From: Actinoplanes octamycinicus
Lineage (GTDB): Bacteria; Actinomycetota; Actinomycetes; Mycobacteriales; Micromonosporaceae
DNA: 64,000 bases
NCBI RefSeq assembly: GCF_014205225.1
Contig: NZ_JACHNB010000001.1
Location: 3,391,501 to 3,455,500, forward strand
Reading direction: 5' to 3'
Shown here in pieces: positions 48,801 to 58,121 of the stretch. A model generated the notes under the pieces. That model was not told the DNA's origin and did no database searches. It saw nothing but the letters and a program-made list of their open reading frames with translations. A program made the translations under genes and the position numbers. Positions within the stretch are counted from its first letter, which is position 1; every line of letters starts with the position of its first letter.

Positions 48801-51261
48801 TGCGGAGGCGGCCGCGCTGGCGGCGGAACTGGCCGACGAAGCGGTGATGTCCGCTGTGGCGGAGCAGGGTGGTGAGGACGCTTCTCGTGGGGCTGGTTCC
48901 GGGGGCGGTGGGTCCCGTGGGGCGGGTTCCGGTGGCGGTGCCTCCCGCGCAACCTCTTCCCGCGGAGCTTCTTCCCGTGCAGCTTCTGCTCGCGGGGGTG
49001 CTTCTGGTGGGGCTGCCTCTCGCGGGACTGCTTCCGGTGGCGCTGCTTCTTCTGGGGCGAAGGGTGGGAAGGCGCCGGTCAAAGCGGTCGGGGCCAAGGT
49101 GGCAGCTGGTAAGGCTCGGCCGGTGAAAGCGGTCGGATCCCAGGCGGCCGGGGCCAAGAAAGCGGCGCCGGTCAAGACTGTGGCCGGCAAGGCGGCGGCT
49201 TCGGCGGCTCGGGCGGCGGTGGCGGCTGAGGAGGCGGCTTCCGTCGCGGGTGGGTCGGCCCGGCGTGGTAGCGGGGGTTCCAAGGCGGCGGGTGCGCGGA
49301 AGGCTGCTGGGGTGAAGGCGGCTGGTGGCCGGGCTTCAGGTGCCAAGGCTGTGGCGGGTAAGGCGGCGGCCAGGGCGACTGGGGCGGCTTCTGGGACGGC
49401 GGCCAAGGCGACGGCGACCAAGGCGACGGCGACCAAGGCGACGGCGACCAAGGCGACGGCGACCAAGGCGACGGCGAGCAAGGCCACGGCGAGCAAGGCC
49501 ACGGCTGGTGGCGCAGTGGCGAAGCAGAGCGCTGCAAAGGCGACGGCTGCGAAGGCTGCGGGCGCGAAGGCGACGGGCACGAAGGCGACGGCTGCGAAGG
49601 CGACCGCCGCGAAGGCGACGGGCACGAAGGCTACGGCCGCGAAGGCGACCGCCGCGAAGGCTACGGGCACGAAGGCTGCGGGCACGAAGGCGACGGCTGC
49701 GAAGGCGACGGCTGCGAAGGCGACGGGCGCGAAGGCGACGGCTGCGAAGGCGACGGGCGCGAAGGCTACGGCCGCGAAGGCGACGGGCACGAAGGCTACG
49801 GCCACGAAGGCGACCGCCGCGAAGGCGACGGGCGCGAAAGCTACGGGCACGAAGGCGACCGCCGCGAAGGCGACGGGCGCGAAAGCTACGGGCACGAAGG
49901 CTACGGGCGCGAAGGCTACGGGCACGAAGGCGACGGCTGCGAAGGCTACGACCGCGAAGGCGACGGGCACGAAGGCGACCGCCGCGAAGGCTACGGGCGC
50001 GAAGGCTGCGGGCACGAAGGCTGCGGGCACGAAGGCTACGGCCGCGAAGGCTACGGGCACGAAGGCGACTGCTGCGAAGGCTGCGGGCGCGAAGGCTGCG
50101 GGCGCGAAGGCTGCGGGCACGAAGGCTACGGCCGCGAAGGCTACGGGCACGAAGGCGACTGCTGCGAAGGCTGCGGGCACGAAGGCTACGGCCGCGAAGG
50201 CTACGGGCACGAAGGCGACTGCTGCGAAGGCTGCGGGCACGAAGGCTACGGCCGCGAAGGCTACGGGCACGAAGGCGACTGCTGCGAAGGCTGCGGGCAC
50301 GAAGGCTACGGCCGCGAAGGCTGCGGGCACGAAGGCGACTGCTGCGAAGGCTGGTGCTGGAAGGGCGACGGCCACTAAGGCTGCCGGGACCAAGAAGGCG
50401 ACAGGTGCGCCGGCGAAAGCGACTGGAGCCAAGGCCGCTGCCACGCGGTTGACCGGCTCGAAGGCGACCGGGACCAAGGCTACGGCTGCCAAGGCGGGTG
50501 GAGCCAAAGCGACGGCGGCCAAGGCCACCGGCACCAAGGCCGCGGGTGGGAAGGCGACCGGCGCTAAAGCCGCGGGCGCCGGGGTGACCGGGGCGAAGGT
50601 GACGGGCACTAAGGCTGCGGCGAAGGCTGCCGGGGCGAAGACGACTGCCGTGAAGGCCACGGCCGCGAAGGCGGCCGGGTCGAAGGCGGCCGGGACCAAG
50701 GCAGCCGGGACCAAGGCGGGCGGGGCCAAGGGCGGCGCGGCGAAGGTGGCTGGGCGGGCTGGTTCGGCCAAGGCGGCTGCGGCGGCGGAGGCACGGCTGG
50801 CCAAGGCGGCTGCGGCGGAGGCGGCGGCTACCGAGGTTGCGGTGGCGAAGGCGGCGAAGGCGATGGCCACCGCCAACGCGGCGGCTGCCTCGGCGGCGGC
50901 GGCCAGGAGCGCGGCGGCGAAGGTGGCCAAGACCGCGGCCAGCACGCGGGCGGCGGCCACCAAGGCGGCCAAGAGCACCAAGGCGGCGGCGGCCAAGGCC
51001 GCGAAGACCGCCGCGGCGATCGAGGTGGGACCGGCCCGGAAGGCGCCGGCGAAGAAGGCCGCCAACAAGTCGGCGGCCACCACCGCCGGCCGGCCCACCG
51101 GCAACGCGGCCAAGGCCACCAAGGTCACCCGCACCTCGGGTACGAACAGTGGCGCCGGGGGTGGCAGCGCCCGCGGCTCGCGGAACGCGGCCACCGCGGC
51201 GACTCCGTCCCGAGCCCGCGCGGTGCGCGCGCCGGCCGGTGCTTCCCGCCGTACCCGATAG
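45886..51261 (+). CDS. giant histone-H1-like Lys/Ala repeat protein
   Basis: This 1,791-residue basic protein starts MPAAKKAPTRS after a clear AAGGAGG. Regions: residues about 80-620 are loose (A/V)KAxxxK repeats; about 624-975 form a distinct acidic part with ESASAGARPQESESGVSPSE, DRPFLGGWFAPPRD and FAKSARARGQLFLSPEEPA; about 1169-1488 are strict five-residue repeats KAT-G/A-T/A built from 15-bp DNA units; the end is again Ala/Lys with KAPAKKA. Such tails resemble bacterial H1-like nucleoid proteins (HupS, Hc1 type) but on a giant scale. No globular DNA-binding fold is visible. Role: probably DNA compaction or scaffold (inference). Confidence 0.85.
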   Translation: MPAAKKAPTRSAASGADAKPVSGTTKRAAAVSEPASATVRGGGARAVGGAAGSRGTAGGGNGTTGSAAGVAAAGGKRAPAPRAGARGTTGTPKTAVAGRAAAKVGSGVAVAAKSKVAAGVTARVAGKPEVKAGSVRGKAAGGKPVAVKTVAPKAAAKSTASKTAASKTAVTKTAAKTAVTKTAAKSAAPKAALVKAAGKAGVTKVGAAKVAVTPKVAASKVTAAASRKTAVVKAAPVKTAAVKGAKVAPAKSAVTKVAAGKAAPAKSVVAKTAGAKAGAKVTAAKVPVARAGNGSATVKAAPGKKAAVVPAARKATSVPAKPAGASGKAGASGKAAAKPAAVGKAGTVKAVAAAKGGAKGGSAKAVTGRVTGAAPGAKAAGRVTAGKPVAAKTSGGKAKADAAAVKVPAARSGVAKASATKAGAAKGSTSVGSAGKASVGKAGTAKAVMGKASTVKASTVKAGAAKASPAKATVAKATVAKATVGKVSSAKAGAGKAVVGKTGAVKVGAAKAAATKVAGVKAGTARAAAGKAAAAGKAAAGKASAAKASAAKTGAAKTSVAKTSAAKGAGAGAKSGSGRGAGQVRVPVARAAGVPKTVVSQRKAVGAAAARSGRRVAAASSNVPNKMQVTVSADADDKDGNREASAAWPESASAGARPQESESGVSPSELTDRPFLGGWFAPPRDAASPERESDQWGADRPDLEALEAPEEETAEAPGSDLASARMAAFAKSARARGQLFLSPEEPAVEVEDDGTVRSTPVRKRTSTAAASGPGAASGPGAAETAATRAAQAEMAASRAAQAGTAAVGRFGPEHPEPPATQVAVGAGTVPGSGTGAVPGSGAGRIAAVPAAAVAGGGRDVAGDIGGASVEPGAAEEAAASSEPAPSRMTRRQAAAQRAAARAAERTGRAGGRAPVSPAPAMVASEDDGDEWDAKPAADVEDESAGGAPASRGKASRGTVRAARGAAAKAAEAAEAAALAAELADEAVMSAVAEQGGEDASRGAGSGGGGSRGAGSGGGASRATSSRGASSRAASARGGASGGAASRGTASGGAASSGAKGGKAPVKAVGAKVAAGKARPVKAVGSQAAGAKKAAPVKTVAGKAAASAARAAVAAEEAASVAGGSARRGSGGSKAAGARKAAGVKAAGGRASGAKAVAGKAAARATGAASGTAAKATATKATATKATATKATATKATASKATASKATAGGAVAKQSAAKATAAKAAGAKATGTKATAAKATAAKATGTKATAAKATAAKATGTKAAGTKATAAKATAAKATGAKATAAKATGAKATAAKATGTKATATKATAAKATGAKATGTKATAAKATGAKATGTKATGAKATGTKATAAKATTAKATGTKATAAKATGAKAAGTKAAGTKATAAKATGTKATAAKAAGAKAAGAKAAGTKATAAKATGTKATAAKAAGTKATAAKATGTKATAAKAAGTKATAAKATGTKATAAKAAGTKATAAKAAGTKATAAKAGAGRATATKAAGTKKATGAPAKATGAKAAATRLTGSKATGTKATAAKAGGAKATAAKATGTKAAGGKATGAKAAGAGVTGAKVTGTKAAAKAAGAKTTAVKATAAKAAGSKAAGTKAAGTKAGGAKGGAAKVAGRAGSAKAAAAAEARLAKAAAAEAAATEVAVAKAAKAMATANAAAASAAAARSAAAKVAKTAASTRAAATKAAKSTKAAAAKAAKTAAAIEVGPARKAPAKKAANKSAATTAGRPTGNAAKATKVTRTSGTNSGAGGGSARGSRNAATAATPSRARAVRAPAGASRRTR
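49380..50370 (+). repeat. coding tandem repeats, 15-bp unit with 60-bp higher order
   Basis: Inside the giant gene, units of GCGAAGGC(G/T)(A/G)CGGGCAC alternate. From 50101 to 50340 they form four near-identical 60-bp lines with only a handful of differences, so the array is homogenising. Frames on both strands stay open as a side effect. Confidence 0.95.
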
Positions 51262-51277
51262 CAAGCAGCAGCAGCCC

Positions 51278-51308
51278 AGCGGACCGTGCCCTTCCGGCAC
51301 GGTCCGCT
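51278..51308 (+). terminator. hairpin after the giant repeat gene
   Basis: AGCGGACCGTGCC and GGCACGGTCCGCT are perfect 13-bp arms with a 5-nt loop, 17 nt past the stop. Confidence 0.85.
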
Positions 51309-51578
51309 CTGCGTTTCCGATGGAAACGGCCCCGCCGGAGGTGTGCTGCGGCGGGCCGCTGGGTGTTCCGGGTGGGAACGCGGACGGGCATGGGTGCGGG
51401 TTGGACGGACCGCTGGGTGTTCTTGCCGGCAGTGGTGGGCGGGGTGTGGTGCGGGCTGGTGGTCCGGTGTCTGTTGCGGACGGGATGGCGCGCTTCAGGT
51501 GTGTGTCGCGGGCTGTGTGTTTCCGGTGGGGTCGGCGCGGCGGGGGTGTGGTTCGGGGCGGGCTGGTAGGAATGGGCG
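51309..51578. other. G/T-rich intergenic stretch
   Basis: No gene is supported. The plus strand is strongly enriched in G and T (for example GTGTGTGTCGCGGGCTGTGT), unlike the neighbours. It precedes the RNB nuclease gene. Confidence 0.6.
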
Positions 51579-53003
51579 GTGCCGATCAAACGGGTGTGGG
51601 CGCCGCAGATTGACTTCTCCGTGTTGCGGCGGGAGCTGGGGTTGCCGGGGGAGTTCCCGGCGGCCGTGATCGCCGAGGCGGAACGGGCGGCCGCCGAGAC
51701 GCCGGGCGGGGTGGACCGGACGGACGTGCCGTTCGTGACCATCGACCCGGCCGGGTCGCAGGACCTGGACCAGGCGATGCACCTGAGCCGGCGGGACGGT
51801 GGCGGCTACCGGGTGCGGTACGCGATCGCGGACGTGGCCTCGTTCGTCCGGCCGGGCGGGGCGATCGAGGCGGAGAGCTGGGTGCGCGGGCAGACGATGT
51901 ATCTGCCGGACGGGCGGATCCCGCTGCACCCGCCGGTGCTCAGCGAGGGCGCGGTCAGCCTGTTCGCGGACGTGGACCGGGCGGCGGTGGTGTGGACCAT
52001 CGACCTGGACGCCGACGGGGCGACCACCGCGACCCACCTGGAACGGGCCCGGGTACGCAGCCGGGCCAAGCTGGACTACCCGGGCGTGCAGCGGGAGCTG
52101 GACGGCGGGAATCCGTCCGAGCCGGTGGCGCTGCTCGCCGAGATCGGGACCCTGCTGGCCCGGCGGGCGGCCGACCGGGGCGCGGTCAACCTGCCGCTGC
52201 CGGCGCAGGAGGTGGAGCGGGACGGCGGCGGCTGGCGGCTGGTGCTGCGGGCACCGCTGCCGGTGGAGGAGCACAACGCGCAGATCTCGCTGCTCACCGG
52301 GATGGCCGCGGCGCGGATCATGCTGGACGGCGGGGTCGGCATGCTGCGCACCATGCCGGGGCCGAAACCGGAGGCGGTCGACGGGCTGCGGGCCGCGGCG
52401 GCGTCGCTCGGGGTGGACTGGCCGGCCGGGGCGAGCGTCGGGGCGGTGGTCTCCTCGGTCGATCCGGGCAGCCCGCGCGGCGCGGCGTTCCTCGATCAGG
52501 CCGCGGAGTTGTTGCGGGGTGCGGCGTACTCCGCGTTCGGCGGGACGGCCGGCCCGGTGCCGGAGGACGCCGGCCACGGTGGGGTGGGCGCGCCGTACGC
52601 GCATGTCACCGCGCCGCTGCGCCGGCTGGCCGACCGGTATGTCACGGAGACCTGCCTGGCCCTGTACGAGAACCGGCCGGTCCCGCCGTGGGTGCTCGAC
52701 GCCCTGCCGCGCCTGCCGAAGCAGATGAGCGCCACCGACCGGCTCGCCTCGGCCGCCGACCGGGGTGCGATCGACCTGGCCGAGGCGGTGCTGCTGCAGG
52801 GCCGGGTGGGGGAGTGCTTCGACGCCGCGGTGCTGGACCGGGAGGAGGCGTCCGGGAAGCGACCGGCCGGCGGGATGGTGGCGCTCGACGACCCGGCGGT
52901 GCGGGCCCGCTGCCTCGGCGACCTGCCGCTGGGCGAGCGGATCCAGGCCCGCCTGAGGGCGGCCGACCCGGCGACCCGGACGGTCCGCTTCGAACGCGCC
53001 TGA
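51579..53003 (+). CDS. RNB-domain ribonuclease (RNase II/R family)
   Basis: This 474-residue exoribonuclease-like protein has an RNB core beginning with the metal-binding TIDPAGSQDLDQAM (Asp cluster about 56-65), YRVRYAIADVASFV, and GAPYAHVTAPLRRLADRYV. There are no N-terminal cold-shock domains and no obvious C-terminal S1 domain, so it is a short form. It degrades RNA 3' to 5'. GTG 51579 has GGTAGGA upstream. The final codons and stop lie in a 29-bp tandem duplication. Confidence 0.9.
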   Translation: MPIKRVWAPQIDFSVLRRELGLPGEFPAAVIAEAERAAAETPGGVDRTDVPFVTIDPAGSQDLDQAMHLSRRDGGGYRVRYAIADVASFVRPGGAIEAESWVRGQTMYLPDGRIPLHPPVLSEGAVSLFADVDRAAVVWTIDLDADGATTATHLERARVRSRAKLDYPGVQRELDGGNPSEPVALLAEIGTLLARRAADRGAVNLPLPAQEVERDGGGWRLVLRAPLPVEEHNAQISLLTGMAAARIMLDGGVGMLRTMPGPKPEAVDGLRAAAASLGVDWPAGASVGAVVSSVDPGSPRGAAFLDQAAELLRGAAYSAFGGTAGPVPEDAGHGGVGAPYAHVTAPLRRLADRYVTETCLALYENRPVPPWVLDALPRLPKQMSATDRLASAADRGAIDLAEAVLLQGRVGECFDAAVLDREEASGKRPAGGMVALDDPAVRARCLGDLPLGERIQARLRAADPATRTVRFERA

Positions 53004-53031
53004 CCCGGACGGTCCGCTTCGAACGCGCCTG
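52974..53031. repeat. 29-bp tandem duplication across the RNB stop codon
   Basis: Two exact copies (52974-53002 and 53003-53031) of the last coding bases and most of the stop region lie head to tail. The second copy is outside the gene. Confidence 0.95.
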
Positions 53032-53166
53032 ACCCGACCGGCCCGCCCACCCAGGGGGCCACCGCCGCCCTCAGTGTGGCGGAGGATCGGAGGCCGTGCC
53101 AGGCGGCTTGTGGACAACGTGCTGGTGTGGATGACGGGGGCCGGGAGGCCTGTGGACAGGGCTCCC

Positions 53167-53181
53167 GGCCGTACCGAAAAT
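53167..53181. repeat. solitary CGTACCGAAAA motif
   Basis: This single end motif, like those at 43362 and 58255, lies seven bases from the panB stop in the convergent gap. Confidence 0.6.
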
Positions 53182-53187
53182 CGGGCT

Positions 53188-54018
53188 TTAGAAGGTGTGC
53201 TCCGCGGCCGGGAACTCGCCGTTGCGCACCTCGTCGGCGAACTGCCGGGTGGCCTCGGTGAGCGCGCCGGCCAGGTCGGCGTAACGCTTGACGAAGCGGG
53301 GCGCCTTGCCGGTGCGCAGGCCGGCCATGTCCTGCCAGACCAGGACCTGGGCGTCGGTGTCCGGGCCGGCGCCGATGCCGACCGTGGGGATCGGCAGCTC
53401 CTTGGTGATCTGCTTGGCCACCTCGCCCGGCACCATCTCCAGGACCACGGCGAAGGCGCCCGCGTCGACGACCGCGCGGGCGTCCGAGATCACCTCGGCG
53501 CCCTCGTTCTCCCGGCCCTGGACGCGGTAGCCGCCGATCACGTGCTCGCGCTGCGGGGTGAACCCGATGTGCGCCATCACCGGGATGCCGGCGCTGGTGA
53601 TCGCCTCGATCTGCGGCGCCATCTTCCGGCCGCCCTCCAGCTTGACCGCGTGGCAGCCGCCCTCCTTCATGAACCGGACGGCGGTGCGCAGCGCCTGGGT
53701 GGGGCCCTCCTCGTAGCTGCCGAACGGCAGGTCGCCCACGATCAGCGCGGTCTTGGTGGCCCGGACCACCGCGCGGACCAGCGGCAGCAGCTCGTCGACG
53801 GTGACCGGGACGGTGGTCTCGTAGCCGAAGACGTTGTTGGCGGCGGAGTCGCCGACCAGCAGGACCGGTACGCCGGACTGGTCGAAGATCGACGCGGTGT
53901 ACTGGTCGTAGGACGTGAGCATCGGCCAGCGGTCGCCGCGGACCTTGGCGTTGAGCAGGTCGCGGGTGCGGACCCGGCGGACAGCGGGGCCGCCGTACAG
54001 GGTCGGGATTTCCGACAT
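53188..54018 (-). CDS. panB: ketopantoate hydroxymethyltransferase
   Basis: This 276-residue enzyme makes ketopantoate for pantothenate and CoA. Seen: [36 protein letters not shown], the metal and substrate residues in [13 protein letters not shown] [19 protein letters not shown], and [17 protein letters not shown] 54018 has GAGGGAGGAG upstream, better than the longer frame. The gene is monocistronic. Confidence 0.95.
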   Translation of the reverse strand: MSEIPTLYGGPAVRRVRTRDLLNAKVRGDRWPMLTSYDQYTASIFDQSGVPVLLVGDSAANNVFGYETTVPVTVDELLPLVRAVVRATKTALIVGDLPFGSYEEGPTQALRTAVRFMKEGGCHAVKLEGGRKMAPQIEAITSAGIPVMAHIGFTPQREHVIGGYRVQGRENEGAEVISDARAVVDAGAFAVVLEMVPGEVAKQITKELPIPTVGIGAGPDTDAQVLVWQDMAGLRTGKAPRFVKRYADLAGALTEATRQFADEVRNGEFPAAEHTF

Positions 54019-54092
54019 GGTGGTACTCCTCCCTCGAGGCCGCGCGGATGCGGTCCCCGGGTCCGCCCATAGTCGCACCGGGGACCGCGCTT

Positions 54093-55868
54093 TCATACCC
54101 CTTCGCGGAACCTGTTGGTGATGGGCAGGCGGCGGTCCCGGCCGAACGCCTTGCCCGAGATCTTGGTGCCGGGCGCGGACTGGCGGCGCTTGTACTCCGC
54201 CAGGTCGACCATCCGCAGCACCCGGTCGACCAGGGCCGGATCGTTGCCGGCCGCGATCAGCTCGGCGCGGCCGAGGTCGTGGTCCACATACCCCTTGATG
54301 ATCGGGTCAAGCACCTCGTAGTCCGGCAGCGAGTCCGAGTCCTTCTGGTCCGGGCGCAGCTCGGCGCTCGGTGGCTTGCTGATCGAGTTCTCCGGGATGG
54401 GCGGGTCGCCCTGCGTGTTCCGCCAGCGGGCGAGCTGCCAGACCATGGTTTTCGGCACGTCCTTGAGCGGGTTGTAGCCGCCGACCGAGTCGCCGTAGAG
54501 GGTGGAGTAGCCGACCGCCAGCTCGCTCTTGTTGCCGGTGGTGAGCACCAGGTGCCCGTCCTGGTTGGAGAGCGCCATCAGGATCACCCCGCGGACCCGG
54601 GCCTGCAGGTTCTCCACGGCCAGGCCGGACAGCGACATGTTCGCCAGGAAGGCGTCGACCATCGGCTGGATCGGCTCCACGCGGTAGCTCAGACCGGTGC
54701 GTTTGGCCAGGTCGGCGGCGTCGTCCTTGGAGTGCTCGGAGGAGTAGCCGCTGGACAGCGAGACGCCGGTGACCCGCTCCGGGCCGAGGGCGTCGACGGC
54801 GATCGCGGCGACCACGGCGGAGTCGATGCCGCCGGAGAGGCCGAGCACCACGGACCGGAAGCCGTTCTTGTTGACGTAGTCGCGCAGGCCCATCACCAGG
54901 GCGGTCCAGACCTCCGCCTCGTCGGCGATGCGATCGGCGACCCCGCCGCTCCGGTGATCGGACAAAGCGTGCAAATCGCCGGTGAGTGAGACGCGATTTA
55001 TCGCCATGTCATCGGAGATTTCCGTTTCGACCTGCGGCTTCGCCGCGTCGGTCGAGCCCTCCGCGTTCGGCGCCGCGTCGGCACCGGGCAGATCCAGATC
55101 GTGGACGAGCAACTCCTCGGTGAACTGCCCGGCTCGAGCCAGCAGCGAACCGTCGGGACCCACCACCATCGAATCCCCGTCGAAGACCAGCTCGTCCTGC
55201 CCGCCGATCATGTTCACGTACGCCACGGTGGCGCCCGCCTCCGCGGCCCGGCGCTGCACCAGCGGCAGCCGCACGTCGTCCTTGTTCAGCTCGTAGGGCG
55301 AGGCGTTGATGGTGACGACCAGCCCCACCCCGGCCCGCCGCGCCGCGGTGAACGGCCCGCCGGCCTGCCAGATGTCCTCGCACACGGTCAGCGCGACGTC
55401 CACGCCGCCGAACCGGACCACGGTCAGCGCGTCGCCTGGCTCGAAGTAGCGGTCCTCGTCGAAGACCCCGTAGTTCGGCAGGTGGTGCTTGAAGTAGGTG
55501 GCCACCACCTCACCCCGGTGGAGCAGCGCGGAGGCGTCCCGGCGGCCGCTGCCCGGGGACGCGTCGGAGCTGATCGCGGCCGGGCCGTCGGCGTCCACGT
55601 AACCCACCACCACGGCCAGCTCGCCCAGGCCGTCGGCGGCCAGGTCGGCGGCGAGCGCGCGGAGCGCCCGCTGGGAGGCGGCGACGAACGAGTTGCGGAA
55701 GACCAGGTCCTCGATCGGATAACCGGTCAGCATCATCTCGGGGAAGGCGACCAGGTGGGCGCCGGCGTCCGAGGCGGCCCTCGACCAGCGGCGCACCGCG
55801 GCCGCGTTACCGGCGATGTCGCCGACCGTCGAGTTCACCTGGGCGAGGGCGATGCGCAGCGTGGGCAT
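54093..55868 (-). CDS. nadE: glutamine-dependent NAD+ synthetase
   Basis: This 591-residue two-domain enzyme has an N-terminal C-N hydrolase (glutaminase) with Glu in [10 protein letters not shown], Lys in [14 protein letters not shown] and Cys in LTVCEDIW, and a C-terminal NAD synthase with the ATP loop [13 protein letters not shown] and [12 protein letters not shown]. It makes the last step of NAD synthesis using ammonia from glutamine. ATG 55868 is chosen, with GGGGAGA upstream; ATG 55877 is possible. Divergent from glnA2. Confidence 0.95.
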   Translation of the reverse strand: MPTLRIALAQVNSTVGDIAGNAAAVRRWSRAASDAGAHLVAFPEMMLTGYPIEDLVFRNSFVAASQRALRALAADLAADGLGELAVVVGYVDADGPAAISSDASPGSGRRDASALLHRGEVVATYFKHHLPNYGVFDEDRYFEPGDALTVVRFGGVDVALTVCEDIWQAGGPFTAARRAGVGLVVTINASPYELNKDDVRLPLVQRRAAEAGATVAYVNMIGGQDELVFDGDSMVVGPDGSLLARAGQFTEELLVHDLDLPGADAAPNAEGSTDAAKPQVETEISDDMAINRVSLTGDLHALSDHRSGGVADRIADEAEVWTALVMGLRDYVNKNGFRSVVLGLSGGIDSAVVAAIAVDALGPERVTGVSLSSGYSSEHSKDDAADLAKRTGLSYRVEPIQPMVDAFLANMSLSGLAVENLQARVRGVILMALSNQDGHLVLTTGNKSELAVGYSTLYGDSVGGYNPLKDVPKTMVWQLARWRNTQGDPPIPENSISKPPSAELRPDQKDSDSLPDYEVLDPIIKGYVDHDLGRAELIAAGNDPALVDRVLRMVDLAEYKRRQSAPGTKISGKAFGRDRRLPITNRFREGV

Positions 55869-55981
55869 GGACGTCATTCTCCCCCCGGGACGGGGCTTCG
55901 GATCCGGACCCGGGCCCACGTCACAGCGCCGGGCCAGCGTACTCTCGGCTCGACGGATCGACACCGGGGCAAGGGGTGGAA

Positions 55982-57334
55982 GTGGACCGACAGCAGGAGT
56001 TCGTGCTTCGCACGCTCGAGGAGCGCGACATCCGTTTCGTCCGTCTCTGGTTCACCGACGTGCTCGGCACGCTGAAGAGCGTGTCGGTGGCCCCGGCCGA
56101 GCTCGAGTCGGCCTTCGAGGAGGGCATCGGCATCGACGGCTCGGCGATCGAGGGCTTCGCCCGGGTCTTCGAGTCGGACATGGTCGCCATGCCGGACCCG
56201 ACCACCTTCCAGGTCTTCCCGTTCGAGGGCGGCGGCAGCGGCGAGAGCGCCCGGATGTTCTGCGACATCCTGCTCCCCGACGGCAGCCCGGCCTGGGCCG
56301 ACCCGCGTCACGTGCTGCGCCGCGCGCTGGCCCGGGCCGCGGAGAAGGGCTTCACCTTCTACACCCACCCCGAGGTCGAGTTCTTCCTGGTCCAGGACGG
56401 GGACAACGACGGCTCGGTGCCGATCCCGGTGGACACCGGCGGCTACTTCGACCACACCACCCACGCGGTGGCCCGAGACTTCCGCCGCCAGGCCGTGCTG
56501 GCCCTGGAGCGGATCGGCATCTCGGTCGAGTTCAGCCACCACGAGGTCGCCCCCGGCCAGCAGGAGATCGACCTGCGGTACGCGGACGCGCTGACCACCG
56601 CGGACAACATCATGACGTTCCGGCACGTGGTCAAGGAGGTGGCGCTCTCCCAGGGGGTCAAGGCCACCTTCATGCCGAAGCCGTACACCGACCAGCCCGG
56701 CTCCGGCATGCACACCCACCTGTCGCTGTTCGAGGGCGAGCGCAACGCGTTCTACGACAGCGAGGACCCGCAGAAGCTGTCCAAGACGGCGCGGGCGTTC
56801 ATCGCCGGCCTGCTGGTGCACGCCCGGGAGTACACCGCGGTGACGAACCAGTGGGTGAACTCCTACAAGCGGCTCTTCCCGCTGCAGCTGCCGGACCGGA
56901 TCACCGAGTCGCCGGCCTTCGTCAGCTGGGGCCACCTGAACCGGTCCGCCCTGGTCCGGGTGCCCGCCTTCGGCAAGCCGAACTCGGCCCGGGTGGAGGT
57001 GCGCTCGATCGACTCGGCGGCCAACCCCTACCTGGCCTTCGCGGTCATGCTGGGCGCCGGCCTCAAGGGCATCGAGGAGGGCTACGAGCTGCCCCCCGGC
57101 GCCGAGGACGACGTCTGGTCGCTGTCCCCGGCCGAGCGCAAGGCCGCCGGCTACGAGGCGCTCCCGGAGAACCTGTCCGAGGCGATCGAGGTGATGGCCG
57201 GCTCCGAGCTGATCGCCGAGGTGCTCGGCGAGCACGTCTTCGACTTCTTCCTGCGCAACAAGCGGGCCGAGTGGGAGCAGTTCCGCCGCGAGGTCACCCC
57301 CTACGAGCGCCAGCGCTACCTGGGCGCCCTCTGA
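55982..57334 (+). CDS. glnA2: glutamine synthetase, GlnA2 type
   Basis: This 450-residue type I glutamine synthetase-like protein starts MDRQQEFVLRTLEERDIRFV, almost as M. tuberculosis GlnA2 (Rv2222c, recalled). Seen: the metal-binding EVEFFL, HHEVAPGQQEIDLRY, KPYTDQPGSGMHTHLSLF, and NRSALVRVPAFGKP with the catalytic Arg. The adenylylation Tyr loop NPYLAFAVMLGAGLKGI differs from canonical GlnA. GTG 55982 is preferred (AAGGGG 5 nt upstream) over 55976. GlnE follows at 61.8 kb. Confidence 0.93.
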   Translation: MDRQQEFVLRTLEERDIRFVRLWFTDVLGTLKSVSVAPAELESAFEEGIGIDGSAIEGFARVFESDMVAMPDPTTFQVFPFEGGGSGESARMFCDILLPDGSPAWADPRHVLRRALARAAEKGFTFYTHPEVEFFLVQDGDNDGSVPIPVDTGGYFDHTTHAVARDFRRQAVLALERIGISVEFSHHEVAPGQQEIDLRYADALTTADNIMTFRHVVKEVALSQGVKATFMPKPYTDQPGSGMHTHLSLFEGERNAFYDSEDPQKLSKTARAFIAGLLVHAREYTAVTNQWVNSYKRLFPLQLPDRITESPAFVSWGHLNRSALVRVPAFGKPNSARVEVRSIDSAANPYLAFAVMLGAGLKGIEEGYELPPGAEDDVWSLSPAERKAAGYEALPENLSEAIEVMAGSELIAEVLGEHVFDFFLRNKRAEWEQFRREVTPYERQRYLGAL

Positions 57335-57465
57335 TCGACACCGGCGTCAGGCGGCGGCCCGTGCGGCCCGTCGCCTGACCGGGACAGCTGTCCACAGCGC
57401 CGCGTCACGAAGTTTTGTCACACGGGGTACGGTCTCCTTCGACGTCATGCGACAAGGGAGAGGCC

Positions 57466-57891
57466 GTGCTGCAAGAGTTGTTGGAGGGTGCCGGGCGGAG
57501 CATCGCCTTCGGTGCGATCGGGATCGGTCTGATGGCCCTCGGTTTTGTGCTGATCGACATGCTCACGCCGGGCAAGCTGCGCGACCTGATCTGGACCGAG
57601 CGCAACCCGAACGCGTCGCTGCTGCTGGCCGCCAACCAGCTCGGCATCGCGCTGATCGTGTTCACCTCGATCTGGACCACCTACGACTCGTTCGGCCAGG
57701 GCGTCGCGTCGACCGCGCTGTTCGGCGTGCTCGGCATCGTGATCATGGGGCTCGCCTTCCTGGTCCTGGACTGGATGACCCCGGGCAAGCTCGGCGAGGT
57801 CATCTGCACCGCCGACTACCACGGTGGCGCGCTGGTCAGCGCGGCCTCGCACTTCGGCGCCGCGCTCATCGTCTGCGCCTGCATCGCCTGA
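57466..57891 (+). CDS. DUF350 membrane protein
   Basis: This 141-residue protein has four membrane helices in two similar halves: each contains DMLTPGKL or DWMTPGKL after a helix, typical of DUF350. These proteins are often next to spermidine-synthase-like or other membrane genes; the function is unknown. GTG 57466 follows AAGGGAG. Confidence 0.88.
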   Translation: MLQELLEGAGRSIAFGAIGIGLMALGFVLIDMLTPGKLRDLIWTERNPNASLLLAANQLGIALIVFTSIWTTYDSFGQGVASTALFGVLGIVIMGLAFLVLDWMTPGKLGEVICTADYHGGALVSAASHFGAALIVCACIA

Positions 57892-58011
57892 TCACCACCG
57901 GACAGACCCCCACCCTTTTCGGTACGCCCGGAGCCCCGCCGCGCCCACACTCCCGTGGCATCCCCACGCGAGGCCGCCCGGGGCCCGGACCGCAGCGCGC
58001 CCCCAGACCCG

Positions 58012-58064
58012 GGCTGTGCCTCAGGGGTGTCTCAGCACGGCTGAGACACCCCTGAGGCACAGCC
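58012..58064. repeat. 53-bp palindrome, copy E
   Basis: Perfect 25-bp arms with a 3-nt centre. The outer bases (GGCTGTGCCT/AGGCACAGCC) differ from other copies but still pair. Confidence 0.95.
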
Positions 58065-58121
58065 GGGGCCGTGAGCCGCGAGGCCGCCTGAAGCACGGAC
58101 CGCGCCGCGGCTTCTCCCGTT

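Noticed and set aside
45816..51300. Very long open frames on the minus strand opposite the giant repeat gene (up to 886 codons)
   Set aside because: They exist because the Lys/Ala repeat DNA lacks stop triplets on either strand; they have no start signals and no recognisable proteins.
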